Source: a virus. From it: 64,000 bases of DNA. The stretch is from positions 1 to 64,000 of the IMG/VR virus record IMGVR_UViG_3300048104_000741; one strand, given 5' to 3'. Of this stretch, positions 16,815 to 25,861 are shown piece after piece; position 1 is the first letter of the stretch; each line of letters opens with the position of its first letter. The position numbers were made by a program, and so were the translations under genes. The notes below the pieces were generated by a model. The model was not told the DNA's origin. It saw nothing but the letters and a program-made list of their open reading frames with translations, and ran no database searches.

Positions 16815-17456
16815 ATGAAAAATAAAATCGTATCATTATTACTGGCCATTGGGCTAATTACTAACGTCGCGCTAGCAAATTCCGCAAAGCTTGGATATAC
16901 CTCTGATTTCTTTTATCGGGGAGAACAAAAAGCTCAAGAGTCTGTTCAGGGATCTATCAACCTTAAAGCTAAAGTTTTGGGTTTAAATGGATCTGCTCAT
17001 GTTTGCACAAATCAGTCTGTCGATACAGGTTCTGATAGCTACAACATGGGTCTGGGTTTAAGCCATAGCTTTGATCTATTAACTGTTTATGGAGGTTTTC
17101 ATCATTTTGAGGATGTTCCTGGGGATGCTTTATCTGAAATAGAATTAAAATTGTCCATTGAGTCTATTGGGTCGCCTTCTATTTCTATTTTTAGAAGCAC
17201 AGATGACAACCTTTATACCTTTGAAGGATCTGTATCTCATTCTATGGATTTTGATTTAGCGAGCTTAACTCTAGTTGGTTCCGCCGGAAACACCGAATTA
17301 ACAGATTCTTCGGATAGGTCCTATTATTCAATTGGAGCTGATTTATCAAAGTCTATCTCAGATAATACAACGCTGAGCGGAGGAGTAGACATTATGGATG
17401 CTGACGACATTGATCGGGAATTTGTCTTTGGAACAGCCTTAACTTTTAATTTCTAA
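16815..17456 (+). CDS. outer-membrane beta-barrel protein
   Basis: 213 residues with a signal peptide (Lys-rich start, hydrophobic core, cleavage near ALA-NS at about residue 22), then alternating amphipathic strands, and a terminal Phe (TALTFNF), the BAM recognition signal. It resembles the TIGR02001/Gcw_chp family of small bacterial outer-membrane proteins of unknown function. For a phage this implies insertion into the host outer membrane, perhaps to exclude superinfection or alter permeability. A short spacer links it to the next membrane gene. Confidence 0.8.
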   Translation: MKNKIVSLLLAIGLITNVALANSAKLGYTSDFFYRGEQKAQESVQGSINLKAKVLGLNGSAHVCTNQSVDTGSDSYNMGLGLSHSFDLLTVYGGFHHFEDVPGDALSEIELKLSIESIGSPSISIFRSTDDNLYTFEGSVSHSMDFDLASLTLVGSAGNTELTDSSDRSYYSIGADLSKSISDNTTLSGGVDIMDADDIDREFVFGTALTFNF

Positions 17457-17474
17457 ATAACAAAAAAGAAAAAT

Positions 17475-17738
17475 ATGAAAAACACACTAAACACAATCTC
17501 AGGAGCGGTAAAAGGTATTGCCGCTACCTTATTAAGCGTACTAGGACTTCTAGTAGTAGTTCAAGCAGTCTTTGGAGCTTCAGCTCCTGTAGACGTAATT
17601 GGCAACCTGCAGGCCCTAGTTACAGGATTTGCTGGACCTCAAGCAGGATTCACGTCTTTCTTGACTTTAATTCTTGTAGTTGCTCTGTTGGCTAAGAATA
17701 GTTCTTGCTCAGAAGGGGAATGCAACAAGAAAAGCTAA
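17475..17738 (+). CDS. small two-helix membrane protein, holin-like
   Basis: 87 residues with two hydrophobic segments (about 13-35 and 58-73) joined by a short loop, and a hydrophilic Cys-containing tail (SSCSEGECNKKS). Size and topology fit a class II holin, but the tail is not highly charged and no lysin is next to it. It ends the operon: a UUCG-loop terminator follows. Confidence 0.55.
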   Translation: MKNTLNTISGAVKGIAATLLSVLGLLVVVQAVFGASAPVDVIGNLQALVTGFAGPQAGFTSFLTLILVVALLAKNSSCSEGECNKKS

Positions 17739-17762
17739 GAAAAAAACTTAAAATATAAAGAA

Positions 17763-17789
17763 AGAGGGCTTCGGCCCTCTTTTTTTTTT
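17763..17789 (+). terminator. intrinsic terminator
   Basis: Perfect 7-bp stem AGAGGGC/GCCCTCT with a TTCG tetraloop followed by ten T. Ends the outer-membrane/holin-like operon. Confidence 0.93.
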
Positions 17790-17803
17790 GTGTATATTGT
17801 TTT

Positions 17804-20800
17804 ATGAACAAGAAAAAAACCGTTTCAAGCGACGTACTCGCATCGGATATCGCCCCTTCTTTCCCTGTCGATCAATCAGGGAATTCTTTAACTATTTCAA
17901 CTTACGCTGATATGCCCGATAATTCTTATGAGAAATGGGCTTATTCTTTTGACGATATTTTATACGTTGAAAAAGAGTGGACTGATTTTCAAAGTGGAAG
18001 CCTTCAAATAGACTTAGATGGGACTGAGTCCGCTATTCATTTTAGGGGAATGAACAATTCTATACTTTCTTCATCTAAAGCTGAAAGTTCCTTGCAATCT
18101 TCAAGTCTTTTTTCAATAACCTTTGATAGCGGCGCTAACTTTTCGGAAACGGTAAAAAGTCAGGTTACTCAAGGCTTCTTAAAATGGTCTGATTTAATAT
18201 CAGGAATAAAGCCTAGTAATTCGTCTAACCCTACTGTTTCTCATAATATAGAGGTTACGGTAAAAGCTTTTGCTGAAAATTCTTCAAAGGTAGGTAGCGC
18301 TATTATTACAAACACTGACACAGTAGAAGGTTCTACTTTTGCTATATCGGGAGATATATCTCTTAATACAAATAATATAGACGCCTACTCCACTAAATTT
18401 CTACAAGTAGCCGGACCTACTAGCAACAAGACTTATACCGTTACTGTTTCAAACGGAGACTTCTATATTGATGGTGCGCAGCAGCCAACGCTAGCTCTTA
18501 CGGAAGGCAACACTTACAAGTTCGACCAATCAGATAGCTCGAATAGCAACCATCCCTTGCGGTTCTCTACCACTAGCGATGGAATACATAACAGTGGATC
18601 GGAATACACAACAGGTGTAACGACTGCTGGAACCCTAGGTAGTGCTGGAGCGTTTACGCAGATTGTGATTGCAGCAGGCGCACCAACGTTGTATGTGTAT
18701 TGCAAGACTCATTCGGGAATGGGTTTCCAAGTTAATACGGAAACGGGAAATAGCTACCAAGTTTCGGTATTAACTTCTATTATCGTTCACGAAGCTGCTC
18801 ATATATTAGGACTGGGGACCTTATGGAGCGATAGAGGTTTTATTAAAACTCACTCTAATGGTTCAACATATTACGATGGAGTAAAAGCTTTAGAGGAATA
18901 CAAAACAATTTTTTCAAATTGGCCAGATTCTAGCAGTTTTATTGGAATTCCAATTGAAAATGATGGCGGAGCAGGAACAGCGGGATCTCACCCAGAAGAA
19001 GGTTTTAAAACTTTTGTTTCCTTTACATCTGATTATGCCCAGTTTGGCGGATTAATATACCCAGGACTTCAAGACGAGATTAATACGGGATTCATGACTG
19101 AAGATAATTACATGCCTTTGAGTAAAATATCTGTAGGTTTTGCGGATGATTTAGGGTTTGTTGTGGATTATGATAAAGCTGATGACTTTGTGGCTCATGA
19201 TCCGCCCTCAACTCCTACTCCTACTCCAGCGCCTCCTGCAGAAGGAGATGGAATTACAATGTATTTTGAAGATACAAGCTCTGTTTCTCTTCCGATTGCA
19301 CAGATTGGCTGGAAACCAACTACTGATCATTTGGGAAATCAAATTACACATTACAAAAATGACGGTCCAGATTCTTCGATTGTTATAGATTGGGGAGATG
19401 GAACTACGCAAACCTTAACTAAAGGTCAAGAAGGGGTAATAACAAAAACTTACGCCTCTAATTCTGGAGTTAAAACAGTTAATATAACTGGGCATTTGGT
19501 AAAATATGGAACTCCTGATTTAGTTGTAACCGGTGGGTCCGAAAATACCGATGTAGTTCAGAGTAACACGAAAATGACAAAACTCGTTATAAAAGGGATG
19601 GATTTTCTAGAAGATACTTCTTATGCTTTTTACAAGACCTTAATGCTGGAAACTGTGGATTTAGCTGATTTTAAATCCCCAAGTTTAGAAAAATGCGCAT
19701 TCATGTTTGCGATAGAGAAGCTTATATTTGAAACTAATGGAAAATTACATTGCAGTGCCCCGTTTGGCCTCAACACTCCAGTTTTAAAAAGCATAGATAT
19801 TTCCTCAATGAATTTCTTTGATGTAACATGGTGGACAGGCATGTTTAGAGCTCAAAAAAATCTTGAAACCATTTCAGGCGCGGAAAATCTTTTTTTCCGA
19901 TACGGAAATGACTTTGGTGGCAACTCCAATAGGAATACTTTTTCAGCTCTGGGAACGGGGGGAACAATGGACGCTTCGACTAGTATATTTAGTGGTTGTG
20001 ACTCTTTAGCTTCTTTAGATTTAAGTTCATATGGATTTGCGTATGAAGAAGGTACGGGTTTTTCTGTTTCAGACGCTTATATTGCTGCAAATTCGGACTG
20101 GCTGGATACATATACCACCCTTGACTGTATATATGATCCACTTTGTGAATCTTTAAGTAATAGTTGGAATGCGGCTTTTATGAAAATTCCCTCAAATAGA
20201 CCTCAATGGGACTCTTTTAAGCCGTACAGACAATCTGGGGGAGATTTTTGTAATAACTCAGGAGATTATATTGAATTAAAATTTAGCGCAGCAAGATTGG
20301 CCTCAATAAATAGAACTGTTTCATTTGAATTTACTCATCATTTGCTTCATTGGGCTCAAGACTCTTACGTAGAGTTAACCGCTGGTAATTGGGGGCCGGA
20401 TCCAGATTCAGAACCTCATGTCTATATAGATTGGGGCGAAGGAGCTGGAAACCAAGAATACGCTTGGAGCAACTCAGCTTCTTTCACCTACCCAGATAGC
20501 AATACAGAACGCACTATTAAAATTTCTGGAGATTTAAGTTGGATTACCTGCAAACACGCAAGCTCTGCTAAAATAATTGGAATGAGGTCTTTAGAGAAAA
20601 CAGATCGAATGTTTAAGTGCGATTACGGAAAGGAGTTAGATTCTTTAGATTTATCTCAATGGGACTCTAGAAATATCGTATCTATGAATAGAATGTTTTA
20701 CTATCAGAATTTGAACGCTCTATCTGATAGTAATGGAGAATTCACTGGATTGTCAAATTTTTCTTCTAAAAAATTAACAGATATGGCTTATCTTTTTTGG

Positions 20801-21175
20801 AAATGTGGAATGCCTAAAAAAATAGATTTAAATCACATAAATGTTTCAAAAGTAACAGATATGACGGAAATGTTTCGTAACAATTGGTCTGGGTGTTGCT
20901 CTGCTGTTCCTGTGAGCAATGGGGGTTCAGGAGTTGCCACTCAGATAGGAATTTCAGAATGGAGGCCCGTGAACTTAAAGTATGCTTCATCTATGCTTAG
21001 AGACTGGTGTGAAGTACCGGACTTAACAAAATGGGAGACGCCTAACCTGAGGAGTTATATATGGAATGGGTATAATCCATACTACAGCACCTACGAGACC
21101 GAGATGAGAGCTAAAGCTCCCACCTCTTGGAAGATTGAAGCAGGGGGAAGCCTCGTTCCTCATTGGTTTAATTGA
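17804..21175 (+). CDS. giant HEXXH metalloprotease-cupredoxin-BspA repeat protein
   Basis: 1123 residues. An M8/leishmanolysin-like zinc protease has its HEAAHILGLGTLW motif near residue 328 and a Met-turn-like MPLSKISVGFADDLG near 440. Inserted ahead of the active site (about 205-310) is a cupredoxin-like domain (TVTVSNGDFYIDG, HPLRFSTTSDGIH, YVYCKTHSGMGF) common in marine phage and bacterial surface proteins. A Pro/Thr linker (TPTPTPAPPA) leads to PKD-like WGDGTTQTL and then BspA/DUF285-type repeats (SLDLSQWDSRNIVSMNRMF, VTDMTEMFRN) to the end. There is no obvious signal peptide. Likely a virion-surface or secreted protein acting on host surface polymers. Its substrate is unknown. Confidence 0.78.
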   Translation: MNKKKTVSSDVLASDIAPSFPVDQSGNSLTISTYADMPDNSYEKWAYSFDDILYVEKEWTDFQSGSLQIDLDGTESAIHFRGMNNSILSSSKAESSLQSSSLFSITFDSGANFSETVKSQVTQGFLKWSDLISGIKPSNSSNPTVSHNIEVTVKAFAENSSKVGSAIITNTDTVEGSTFAISGDISLNTNNIDAYSTKFLQVAGPTSNKTYTVTVSNGDFYIDGAQQPTLALTEGNTYKFDQSDSSNSNHPLRFSTTSDGIHNSGSEYTTGVTTAGTLGSAGAFTQIVIAAGAPTLYVYCKTHSGMGFQVNTETGNSYQVSVLTSIIVHEAAHILGLGTLWSDRGFIKTHSNGSTYYDGVKALEEYKTIFSNWPDSSSFIGIPIENDGGAGTAGSHPEEGFKTFVSFTSDYAQFGGLIYPGLQDEINTGFMTEDNYMPLSKISVGFADDLGFVVDYDKADDFVAHDPPSTPTPTPAPPAEGDGITMYFEDTSSVSLPIAQIGWKPTTDHLGNQITHYKNDGPDSSIVIDWGDGTTQTLTKGQEGVITKTYASNSGVKTVNITGHLVKYGTPDLVVTGGSENTDVVQSNTKMTKLVIKGMDFLEDTSYAFYKTLMLETVDLADFKSPSLEKCAFMFAIEKLIFETNGKLHCSAPFGLNTPVLKSIDISSMNFFDVTWWTGMFRAQKNLETISGAENLFFRYGNDFGGNSNRNTFSALGTGGTMDASTSIFSGCDSLASLDLSSYGFAYEEGTGFSVSDAYIAANSDWLDTYTTLDCIYDPLCESLSNSWNAAFMKIPSNRPQWDSFKPYRQSGGDFCNNSGDYIELKFSAARLASINRTVSFEFTHHLLHWAQDSYVELTAGNWGPDPDSEPHVYIDWGEGAGNQEYAWSNSASFTYPDSNTERTIKISGDLSWITCKHASSAKIIGMRSLEKTDRMFKCDYGKELDSLDLSQWDSRNIVSMNRMFYYQNLNALSDSNGEFTGLSNFSSKKLTDMAYLFWKCGMPKKIDLNHINVSKVTDMTEMFRNNWSGCCSAVPVSNGGSGVATQIGISEWRPVNLKYASSMLRDWCEVPDLTKWETPNLRSYIWNGYNPYYSTYETEMRAKAPTSWKIEAGGSLVPHWFN

Positions 21176-21220
21176 TAAAATTTTTACATTCAGATACGCG
21201 CTTTAAGTGTATACTTTAGT

Positions 21221-21454
21221 ATGACTAAAGAAGGTGAATATATAGACGACGACGACATTTTTTTTGTGTCCCCTAGGGACTACGATGAGCAAACTGACGC
21301 TTTAAGATTTGACCTGGACGATCTAGTTGATAGGTATACAAGTGAATTTGATTTAAATACGATAACTATCATAGGAGCGCTCCAAGAAAAAATTGAGGAG
21401 TTAGCTGATTCGGGAAATATCGAGTTCACAATGGATGAAGATTTTTTTAATTAA
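21221..21454 (+). CDS. small acidic protein, 77 aa
   Basis: Very acidic (DDDD near the start, many Asp/Glu throughout), no family recognised. A TATACT box lies 5 nt before the ATG, with only a weak -35 (ATTCAG) 17 nt further up. Confidence 0.55.
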   Translation: MTKEGEYIDDDDIFFVSPRDYDEQTDALRFDLDDLVDRYTSEFDLNTITIIGALQEKIEELADSGNIEFTMDEDFFN

Positions 21455-21468
21455 ATATTATATTAATA

Positions 21469-21882
21469 ATGAATATAATAGTCGGAGAGATGTTCAAGTT
21501 AACTTTTTATAAAAAGTTTTTTAATTGTTTTTTTAAGACGTACCTAAAAAGCGGATCTTACTCCTACGATCAAATTATAAAAATAGACTTAGAGTTAAGA
21601 TTTTTCTTTAATGAAAACTTAAAGCGAAAAAAAGATCCTAAAAAGGTTAGAGAAGAATTATGCGTCAATTTATCTAACTCTTTTAAGAGTCCATTTGATG
21701 TAGAGTGTCTCGTTTATAACTATCAAAGCACAGAGCTTTCAGACGTTTCTAATTTTGCCTTTGAGGATATTTTCAACTTTAAATTTTGCCCTACTATAAA
21801 ATGTTCTACCGAAGAATATTTATCTCATTTATTATTTTTTTATTTTAAAAATGGAAAACTATTCAAAAATACCAATTCATAA
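21469..21882 (+). CDS. hypothetical protein, 137 aa
   Basis: Phe/Tyr/Lys-rich protein without recognised family. The 3' end overlaps the pyrophosphatase start by 32 nt in another frame, a strong coupling arrangement. A second in-frame Met exists 9 codons in. Confidence 0.55.
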   Translation: MNIIVGEMFKLTFYKKFFNCFFKTYLKSGSYSYDQIIKIDLELRFFFNENLKRKKDPKKVREELCVNLSNSFKSPFDVECLVYNYQSTELSDVSNFAFEDIFNFKFCPTIKCSTEEYLSHLLFFYFKNGKLFKNTNS

Positions 21883-22360
21883 AGAATCTCCCTATATAGT
21901 CAACTCTATAATAGAAATAGAAGAGGGCTCGAGAAATAAATATGAGTTTGATAAAAATCTCAACGCTTTTGTTTTTGACAGAATTTTAAGGTCAGCGATG
22001 GTCTATCCTTGTAATTACGGCTTTATACCCAACACAATGGCTGACGATGGAGACGCCTTGGATGTCTTAGTTTATAGCCCCGAACCTATAAAAAGAGCTA
22101 CTTTAGTCGAGTCTAGGGTTATTGGATGCTTAGACATGGAAGACGGAGGCTTCAAAGATTATAAGATTTTTGCAGTGCCATCTTTTTTTAGGGAAGATTT
22201 TAGCATTTTGAAACATCTTGATCCAGATATTTTAGACATATTTGAAAATTTCTTCTTAAGATATAAAGATTTAAGTCATAGCGAGTCGCACGTCTCCTTA
22301 AAGGGGTGGCTTACCAAGGAAGAAACTTTTAAAATTATAAACGAAAGTGTTTTAAAATGA
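21851..22360 (+). CDS. ppa: inorganic pyrophosphatase (family I)
   Basis: 169 residues hydrolysing pyrophosphate to phosphate, which would pull DNA synthesis and nucleotide activation forward. Diagnostic motifs: EGSRNKYEFDK, YPCNYGFIP and the metal-binding DDGDALDVLV (65-74), then KDYKIFAV. Close to normal bacterial length (about 175). Its TGA overlaps the next small gene by 4 nt. Confidence 0.92.
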   Translation: MENYSKIPIHKESPYIVNSIIEIEEGSRNKYEFDKNLNAFVFDRILRSAMVYPCNYGFIPNTMADDGDALDVLVYSPEPIKRATLVESRVIGCLDMEDGGFKDYKIFAVPSFFREDFSILKHLDPDILDIFENFFLRYKDLSHSESHVSLKGWLTKEETFKIINESVLK

Positions 22361-22461
22361 TTTCTATACTGCTTCTATCAATCTTATATTTTTTTTGTGA
22401 AAGATATTATTTAAATATCCCGAAGGGAAAACATATAAAAGACTTGCGATTAAATAAATGA
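22357..22461 (+). CDS. 34-residue membrane microprotein
   Basis: Hydrophobic N-terminal half (MISILLLSILYFFCERYY) then a basic tail. The start overlaps the pyrophosphatase stop (ATGA) and its own stop overlaps the next lipoprotein start (ATGA), so the gene is well framed despite its size. Together with the downstream lipoprotein it could be a small envelope pair, but no spanin motif is evident. Confidence 0.45.
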   Translation: MISILLLSILYFFCERYYLNIPKGKHIKDLRLNK

Positions 22462-22667
22462 AACCAGTTTTACTTCTCTCTTTTTTGTTTTTGTTTGGGT
22501 GTTATCCAATAAAAGTAAAAGAGAAGGAAAGAGACTGGAAAGAAATTTACAAGAAAGAAATGCTTAAAGCTAGGGAAAATCAAGATAGAGATGCTTATTT
22601 CTTTTTTCTTAAAGAGTACGAGAAAGAATTCGAAAAGTCTGCGGCAAATAAAAATACTATTGACTAA
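22458..22667 (+). CDS. small lipoprotein with helical body
   Basis: 69 residues. Signal sequence VLLLSFLFLFGC with lipobox LFGC at about residues 12-15, then a charged helical body (KEKERDWKEIYKKEM). Expected to be lipidated at Cys. An outer-spanin-like role is possible but unproven. Confidence 0.6.
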   Translation: MKPVLLLSFLFLFGCYPIKVKEKERDWKEIYKKEMLKARENQDRDAYFFFLKEYEKEFEKSAANKNTID

Positions 22668-22688
22668 AAAGTCTTTTTGTGTTATATT
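22660..22688 (+). promoter_or_regulatory. leaderless-type promoter of cysQ
   Basis: TTGACT (22660-22665), 17 nt, TATATT (22683-22688), 6 nt, ATG at 22695. The -35 overlaps the 3' end of the lipoprotein gene. Confidence 0.7.
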
Positions 22689-22694
22689 TATAGT

Positions 22695-23489
22695 ATGACA
22701 CAAAAAATTATTGAAAATTCTTTCGTTGATAAACTAATTAGTTTCGGGGAATCCTTATCTAAGGAAATTGTAGATATACAAAACTCCGATTTTGAGGTAA
22801 ATCAAAAAGAAGATGAGTCCCCGCTGACTAAAGCTGATTTGCATTCTAATTCTCGAATTAAATCTTTCTTAAAGGAAAATCACTCGCTAAGTAACATTTT
22901 ATCTGAAGAAGATAAATCTGTTGATTTCGACTTAAGAAAAAAATGGGAGTATTATTGGGTAATAGATCCTATAGACGGAACAAAAGAATTTGTTAAAGGT
23001 CGAGAAGATTATTGTGTAAATATAGCTTTATGCAGAGGTTCTGATCCTATTTTTGGATATGTTTTAGTCCCCAAGTCTAAGGATTATTATTTGGGAGGAG
23101 AAGATTTTAATGCGGAAAAAAATGGATCCCCTATAAAATGTGGAAAAGTCTCGAGCTCAAGCAAGATGAGGATCGTAGCTTCCAATTCGCATATAAATGA
23201 AGCTACTCAGTCTTACATTGATGACGTAAAAAAAGATTTTGAAGTTGAAGTTTTAAAAGTTGGAAGTTCTTTGAAATTTTGCTTAATAGCTGAAAACAAG
23301 GCGGATATATATCCGAGAATAGGTCCGACTATGGAATGGGACACCTGCGCCCCACATGCCATTCTAAATTCGGCGGGAGGGAATGTTTCGGAGTATCTAT
23401 CGCCTTCAAGCTTAAAATATAATAAAGAGAATCTTCTAAACCCAAGTTTTGTTGCTTCGGGATTTTTGGTTTTCCCCACTGTAATTTAA
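22695..23489 (+). CDS. cysQ: 3'(2'),5'-bisphosphate nucleotidase CysQ-like
   Basis: 264-residue lithium-sensitive phosphatase of the inositol monophosphatase superfamily; the best fit is PAP phosphatase. Motifs: LSEEDK (metal Glu), WVIDPIDGTKEF (88-99) and PTMEWDTCAPHAIL near the C-terminus. It would remove PAP, a by-product of sulfate or acyl-carrier metabolism that inhibits RNases. A TTG start 18 nt upstream is in frame, but the ATG at 22695 sits exactly 6 nt after a good -10 box and was chosen. Confidence 0.88.
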   Translation: MTQKIIENSFVDKLISFGESLSKEIVDIQNSDFEVNQKEDESPLTKADLHSNSRIKSFLKENHSLSNILSEEDKSVDFDLRKKWEYYWVIDPIDGTKEFVKGREDYCVNIALCRGSDPIFGYVLVPKSKDYYLGGEDFNAEKNGSPIKCGKVSSSSKMRIVASNSHINEATQSYIDDVKKDFEVEVLKVGSSLKFCLIAENKADIYPRIGPTMEWDTCAPHAILNSAGGNVSEYLSPSSLKYNKENLLNPSFVASGFLVFPTVI

Positions 23490-23514
23490 AGATTTTAATT
23501 ACACTCGTTTATAT

Positions 23515-25149
23515 ATGGCAAATAAAAGCCCCAGAGTAAAAGACAAGTGGATATCTATAGAATACGAGGGAGTGAACTATCGAAGTGTAGCAGCTTGTGC
23601 TGAGGCTATAGGTATTGGAAAAGCTGTTCTATACAGAGGTTTTAAGAAAAAGTTAAATATTTATCAAATCGTCGAAAGACATAATACCCATGGGCCTAGT
23701 ACTTCAATACCCATGGAGTATAAAGGTAAACTTTATGAGTCTACTGCTGCTTTTTGTCGAGATCACAATATTCACCCCGCAACTTTTCTTAGCAGAAGAA
23801 AAGCTGGTGATTCCATTGATCACATACTTAAAACTTATCAACCTCAAGTAGTTATCAAATGGTCGGAAGAAAAAGTCAAGAATGCAGTTTTAGAAATTTA
23901 TAAAAAATTTAACGATGGAAAACCTTGCGGCTTAAGCGTTTCTGATGTTCGTCAATATATTGTAGACAATAATCTCGCATCTTTATCCAGAGAAATAGTA
24001 AAATATTTTGGATCAAAACCTAATCTTGATAAAGAGCTCGGGCTGGAAAAAATAGACAGAGGACTTCCTTGTAGAGCGTCTTTTGATCAATTTATTATTG
24101 ATTTTAAAAAAACTTGGAGCGATCCTGATTCGGAATTCTCAAAATGGTTAAAACATATTGGGCACGAAGGTTACCCCTTTGATTATTCTGATTCTGAATA
24201 TAAAAATAACCATACAAGTGTAAAAATTTTCTGCAACATATGTAAAAATCCCTTTTATCAATTAGTCGATTCGCACAAAAAAGGATTCTGCGGTTGCAAA
24301 AATTGCATACCTAAGTATAGAAGTTTTAAAACCCAACAATATACTATCGAAGATATATTTAGATTAGCCATTGAAAAGCATGGAACCGACCTTGAATATA
24401 ACTTTGAAAAAACAAAAAAAGAATATACAGGGTATTCTCATAGCTATATTTATTATGTTTGCCCTAAACATCGAGATAATGGAGAGCGTAAAGTTTCCTG
24501 CCAGAATCATTTATTAAATGGCCATGGATGCCCATCTTGCGGCAGTATTCAAAGTGGAATCTCTAACACTGAATCCCTCGAAGAGAACATAAGAAAGAGT
24601 GAAGCAAAACATGGTAAAGGGCGCTACGATTATAGCTATATAAAAGAAGAAGACTTTAAAACAAAAAAAGATAAAGTAAAAATCTTTTGCCCTGAACTTG
24701 ATAAAGATGGGAATCCTCATGGATTTTTTCTTCAAACTTGGAGCAATCATATTGCTGGATCTGGATGCCCAAAATGCAATACATTAAATAACTCAAAAGC
24801 TGTTCAACTAATTACTCAAATACTCTTAAAGCATAATATTAATTTCGAAAGAGAAAAAAGATTTCCTGAGTGCAAAAATAAAAAACCTTTACCATTTGAT
24901 TTTCTTTTGGTAGATTACAATATACTCATTGAATTCGATGGAATACAACATTTTGAACCCATGAGATGGTACAATAATCACCCTGCTGACCCAAAAAAAG
25001 CAGAAGAAAAACTCCTACAAACCCAAGCTAACGACAAAATAAAGAATAACTGGTCTAAGAAATCTCCCTATACTTTATATAGAATTCCTTATGATAAAAA
25101 CGTCGAAAAAGAATTGAATAAAATTTTAATTAAAAATAAAGTAATATGA
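23515..25149 (+). CDS. EDxHD/Vsr-like homing-type endonuclease
   Basis: 544 residues. The N-terminus carries two NUMOD-like DNA-recognition repeats (YEGVNYRSVAACAEAIGIG and YKGKLYESTAAFCRDHNI). The middle has zinc-finger-like repeats of the DUF723 type (HG-YDYS, then VKIFC, then GSGCPKC). The C-terminal catalytic region contains LPFDFLLVDYNILIEFDGIQHF, the E-x-D-x3-H pattern of EDxHD/very-short-patch-type nucleases, then YRIPY. Probably a free-standing mobile endonuclease cutting related phages. It overlaps the next ATG by 4 nt. Confidence 0.82.
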   Translation: MANKSPRVKDKWISIEYEGVNYRSVAACAEAIGIGKAVLYRGFKKKLNIYQIVERHNTHGPSTSIPMEYKGKLYESTAAFCRDHNIHPATFLSRRKAGDSIDHILKTYQPQVVIKWSEEKVKNAVLEIYKKFNDGKPCGLSVSDVRQYIVDNNLASLSREIVKYFGSKPNLDKELGLEKIDRGLPCRASFDQFIIDFKKTWSDPDSEFSKWLKHIGHEGYPFDYSDSEYKNNHTSVKIFCNICKNPFYQLVDSHKKGFCGCKNCIPKYRSFKTQQYTIEDIFRLAIEKHGTDLEYNFEKTKKEYTGYSHSYIYYVCPKHRDNGERKVSCQNHLLNGHGCPSCGSIQSGISNTESLEENIRKSEAKHGKGRYDYSYIKEEDFKTKKDKVKIFCPELDKDGNPHGFFLQTWSNHIAGSGCPKCNTLNNSKAVQLITQILLKHNINFEREKRFPECKNKKPLPFDFLLVDYNILIEFDGIQHFEPMRWYNNHPADPKKAEEKLLQTQANDKIKNNWSKKSPYTLYRIPYDKNVEKELNKILIKNKVI

Positions 25150-25391
25150 AAATTAATAAAAAATTAAAAAACGCAGAGTTCGAATACGATGAAGAAACAA
25201 AGGTTTTTACCATTATGGAGCAAGATGGCTTCCACGGTCATATTCAATTAAATAAGGTATACGCTTTTGCTTTCATGCGTTTTGTTGTTAGAATGGCTCA
25301 AAGAAATTGGCTAAAAAACCCGAAAAAGAATCATAAATATGAGCCTGAGGCCCTAGAGAAAGAAAACGAAGATCAATTAAAAATGTTTTAA
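25146..25391 (+). CDS. hypothetical protein, 81 aa
   Basis: Basic, helical in the middle (YAFAFMRFVVRMAQRNWL). No family recognised. ATGA overlap with the endonuclease gene. Confidence 0.6.
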   Translation: MKINKKLKNAEFEYDEETKVFTIMEQDGFHGHIQLNKVYAFAFMRFVVRMAQRNWLKNPKKNHKYEPEALEKENEDQLKMF

Positions 25392-25437
25392 AGTTTATAT
25401 TGAATTAAAGATATATAAAGTATAATATATAATATAC

Positions 25438-25626
25438 ATGACAAACAATAAAAAAAATAAACCAAAAATAATTTACTCCTCAGAAATAGAAGAATTTTTC
25501 TGGGAGGATTCTGACATTTCTGTATCTGAAGGCTTTCCTGTAGGCGTAGAAATTGACAATGGAGATCGCGTAGATTTAGTTTTATGCGAGGGAATTTACC
25601 ATGAGCACAAAGAGAGCAGAGCCTAG
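25438..25626 (+). CDS. small acidic protein, 62 aa
   Basis: No recognised family; acidic with repeated Ser/Asp/Glu. Preceded by TTGAAT, 17 nt, TAATAT (25423-25428) and a 9-nt gap to ATG, so the leader would be very short. It heads a run of five overlapping small genes leading to a sigma-like factor. Confidence 0.55.
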   Translation: MTNNKKNKPKIIYSSEIEEFFWEDSDISVSEGFPVGVEIDNGDRVDLVLCEGIYHEHKESRA

Positions 25627-25861
25627 ACTTTTTCAATTTAGAGTGAAATATAACGCTGGTTCTTATCATTCTGCTATGGATAGTCATCATTATTATTATG
25701 CAAAAAACGAGCAAGAAGCTTTAAATAATCATAATTTCGTAATCAAGAAAACGGGCTCTTCTCAGACTCTAAAAGTTGAAAAATTCAATCCTTATTCGGG
25801 AAAGTGGGAAGACAAAAGCGAAATTTTAGCGAAGAATATTAGCTTTGATTTTCAAAATTGA
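25601..25861 (+). CDS. hypothetical protein, 86 aa
   Basis: Contains YHSAMDSHHYYYAKNEQEALN, a pattern like small phage proteins with an EEA-type helix after a strand. Overlaps the previous gene by 26 nt and the next by 4 nt. Function unknown. Confidence 0.55.
   Translation: MSTKRAEPRLFQFRVKYNAGSYHSAMDSHHYYYAKNEQEALNNHNFVIKKTGSSQTLKVEKFNPYSGKWEDKSEILAKNISFDFQN

Noticed and set aside
19158-19388. Leu/Met-rich plus-strand frame within the metalloprotease gene
   Set aside because: Shadow of the Pro/Thr linker region in another frame.
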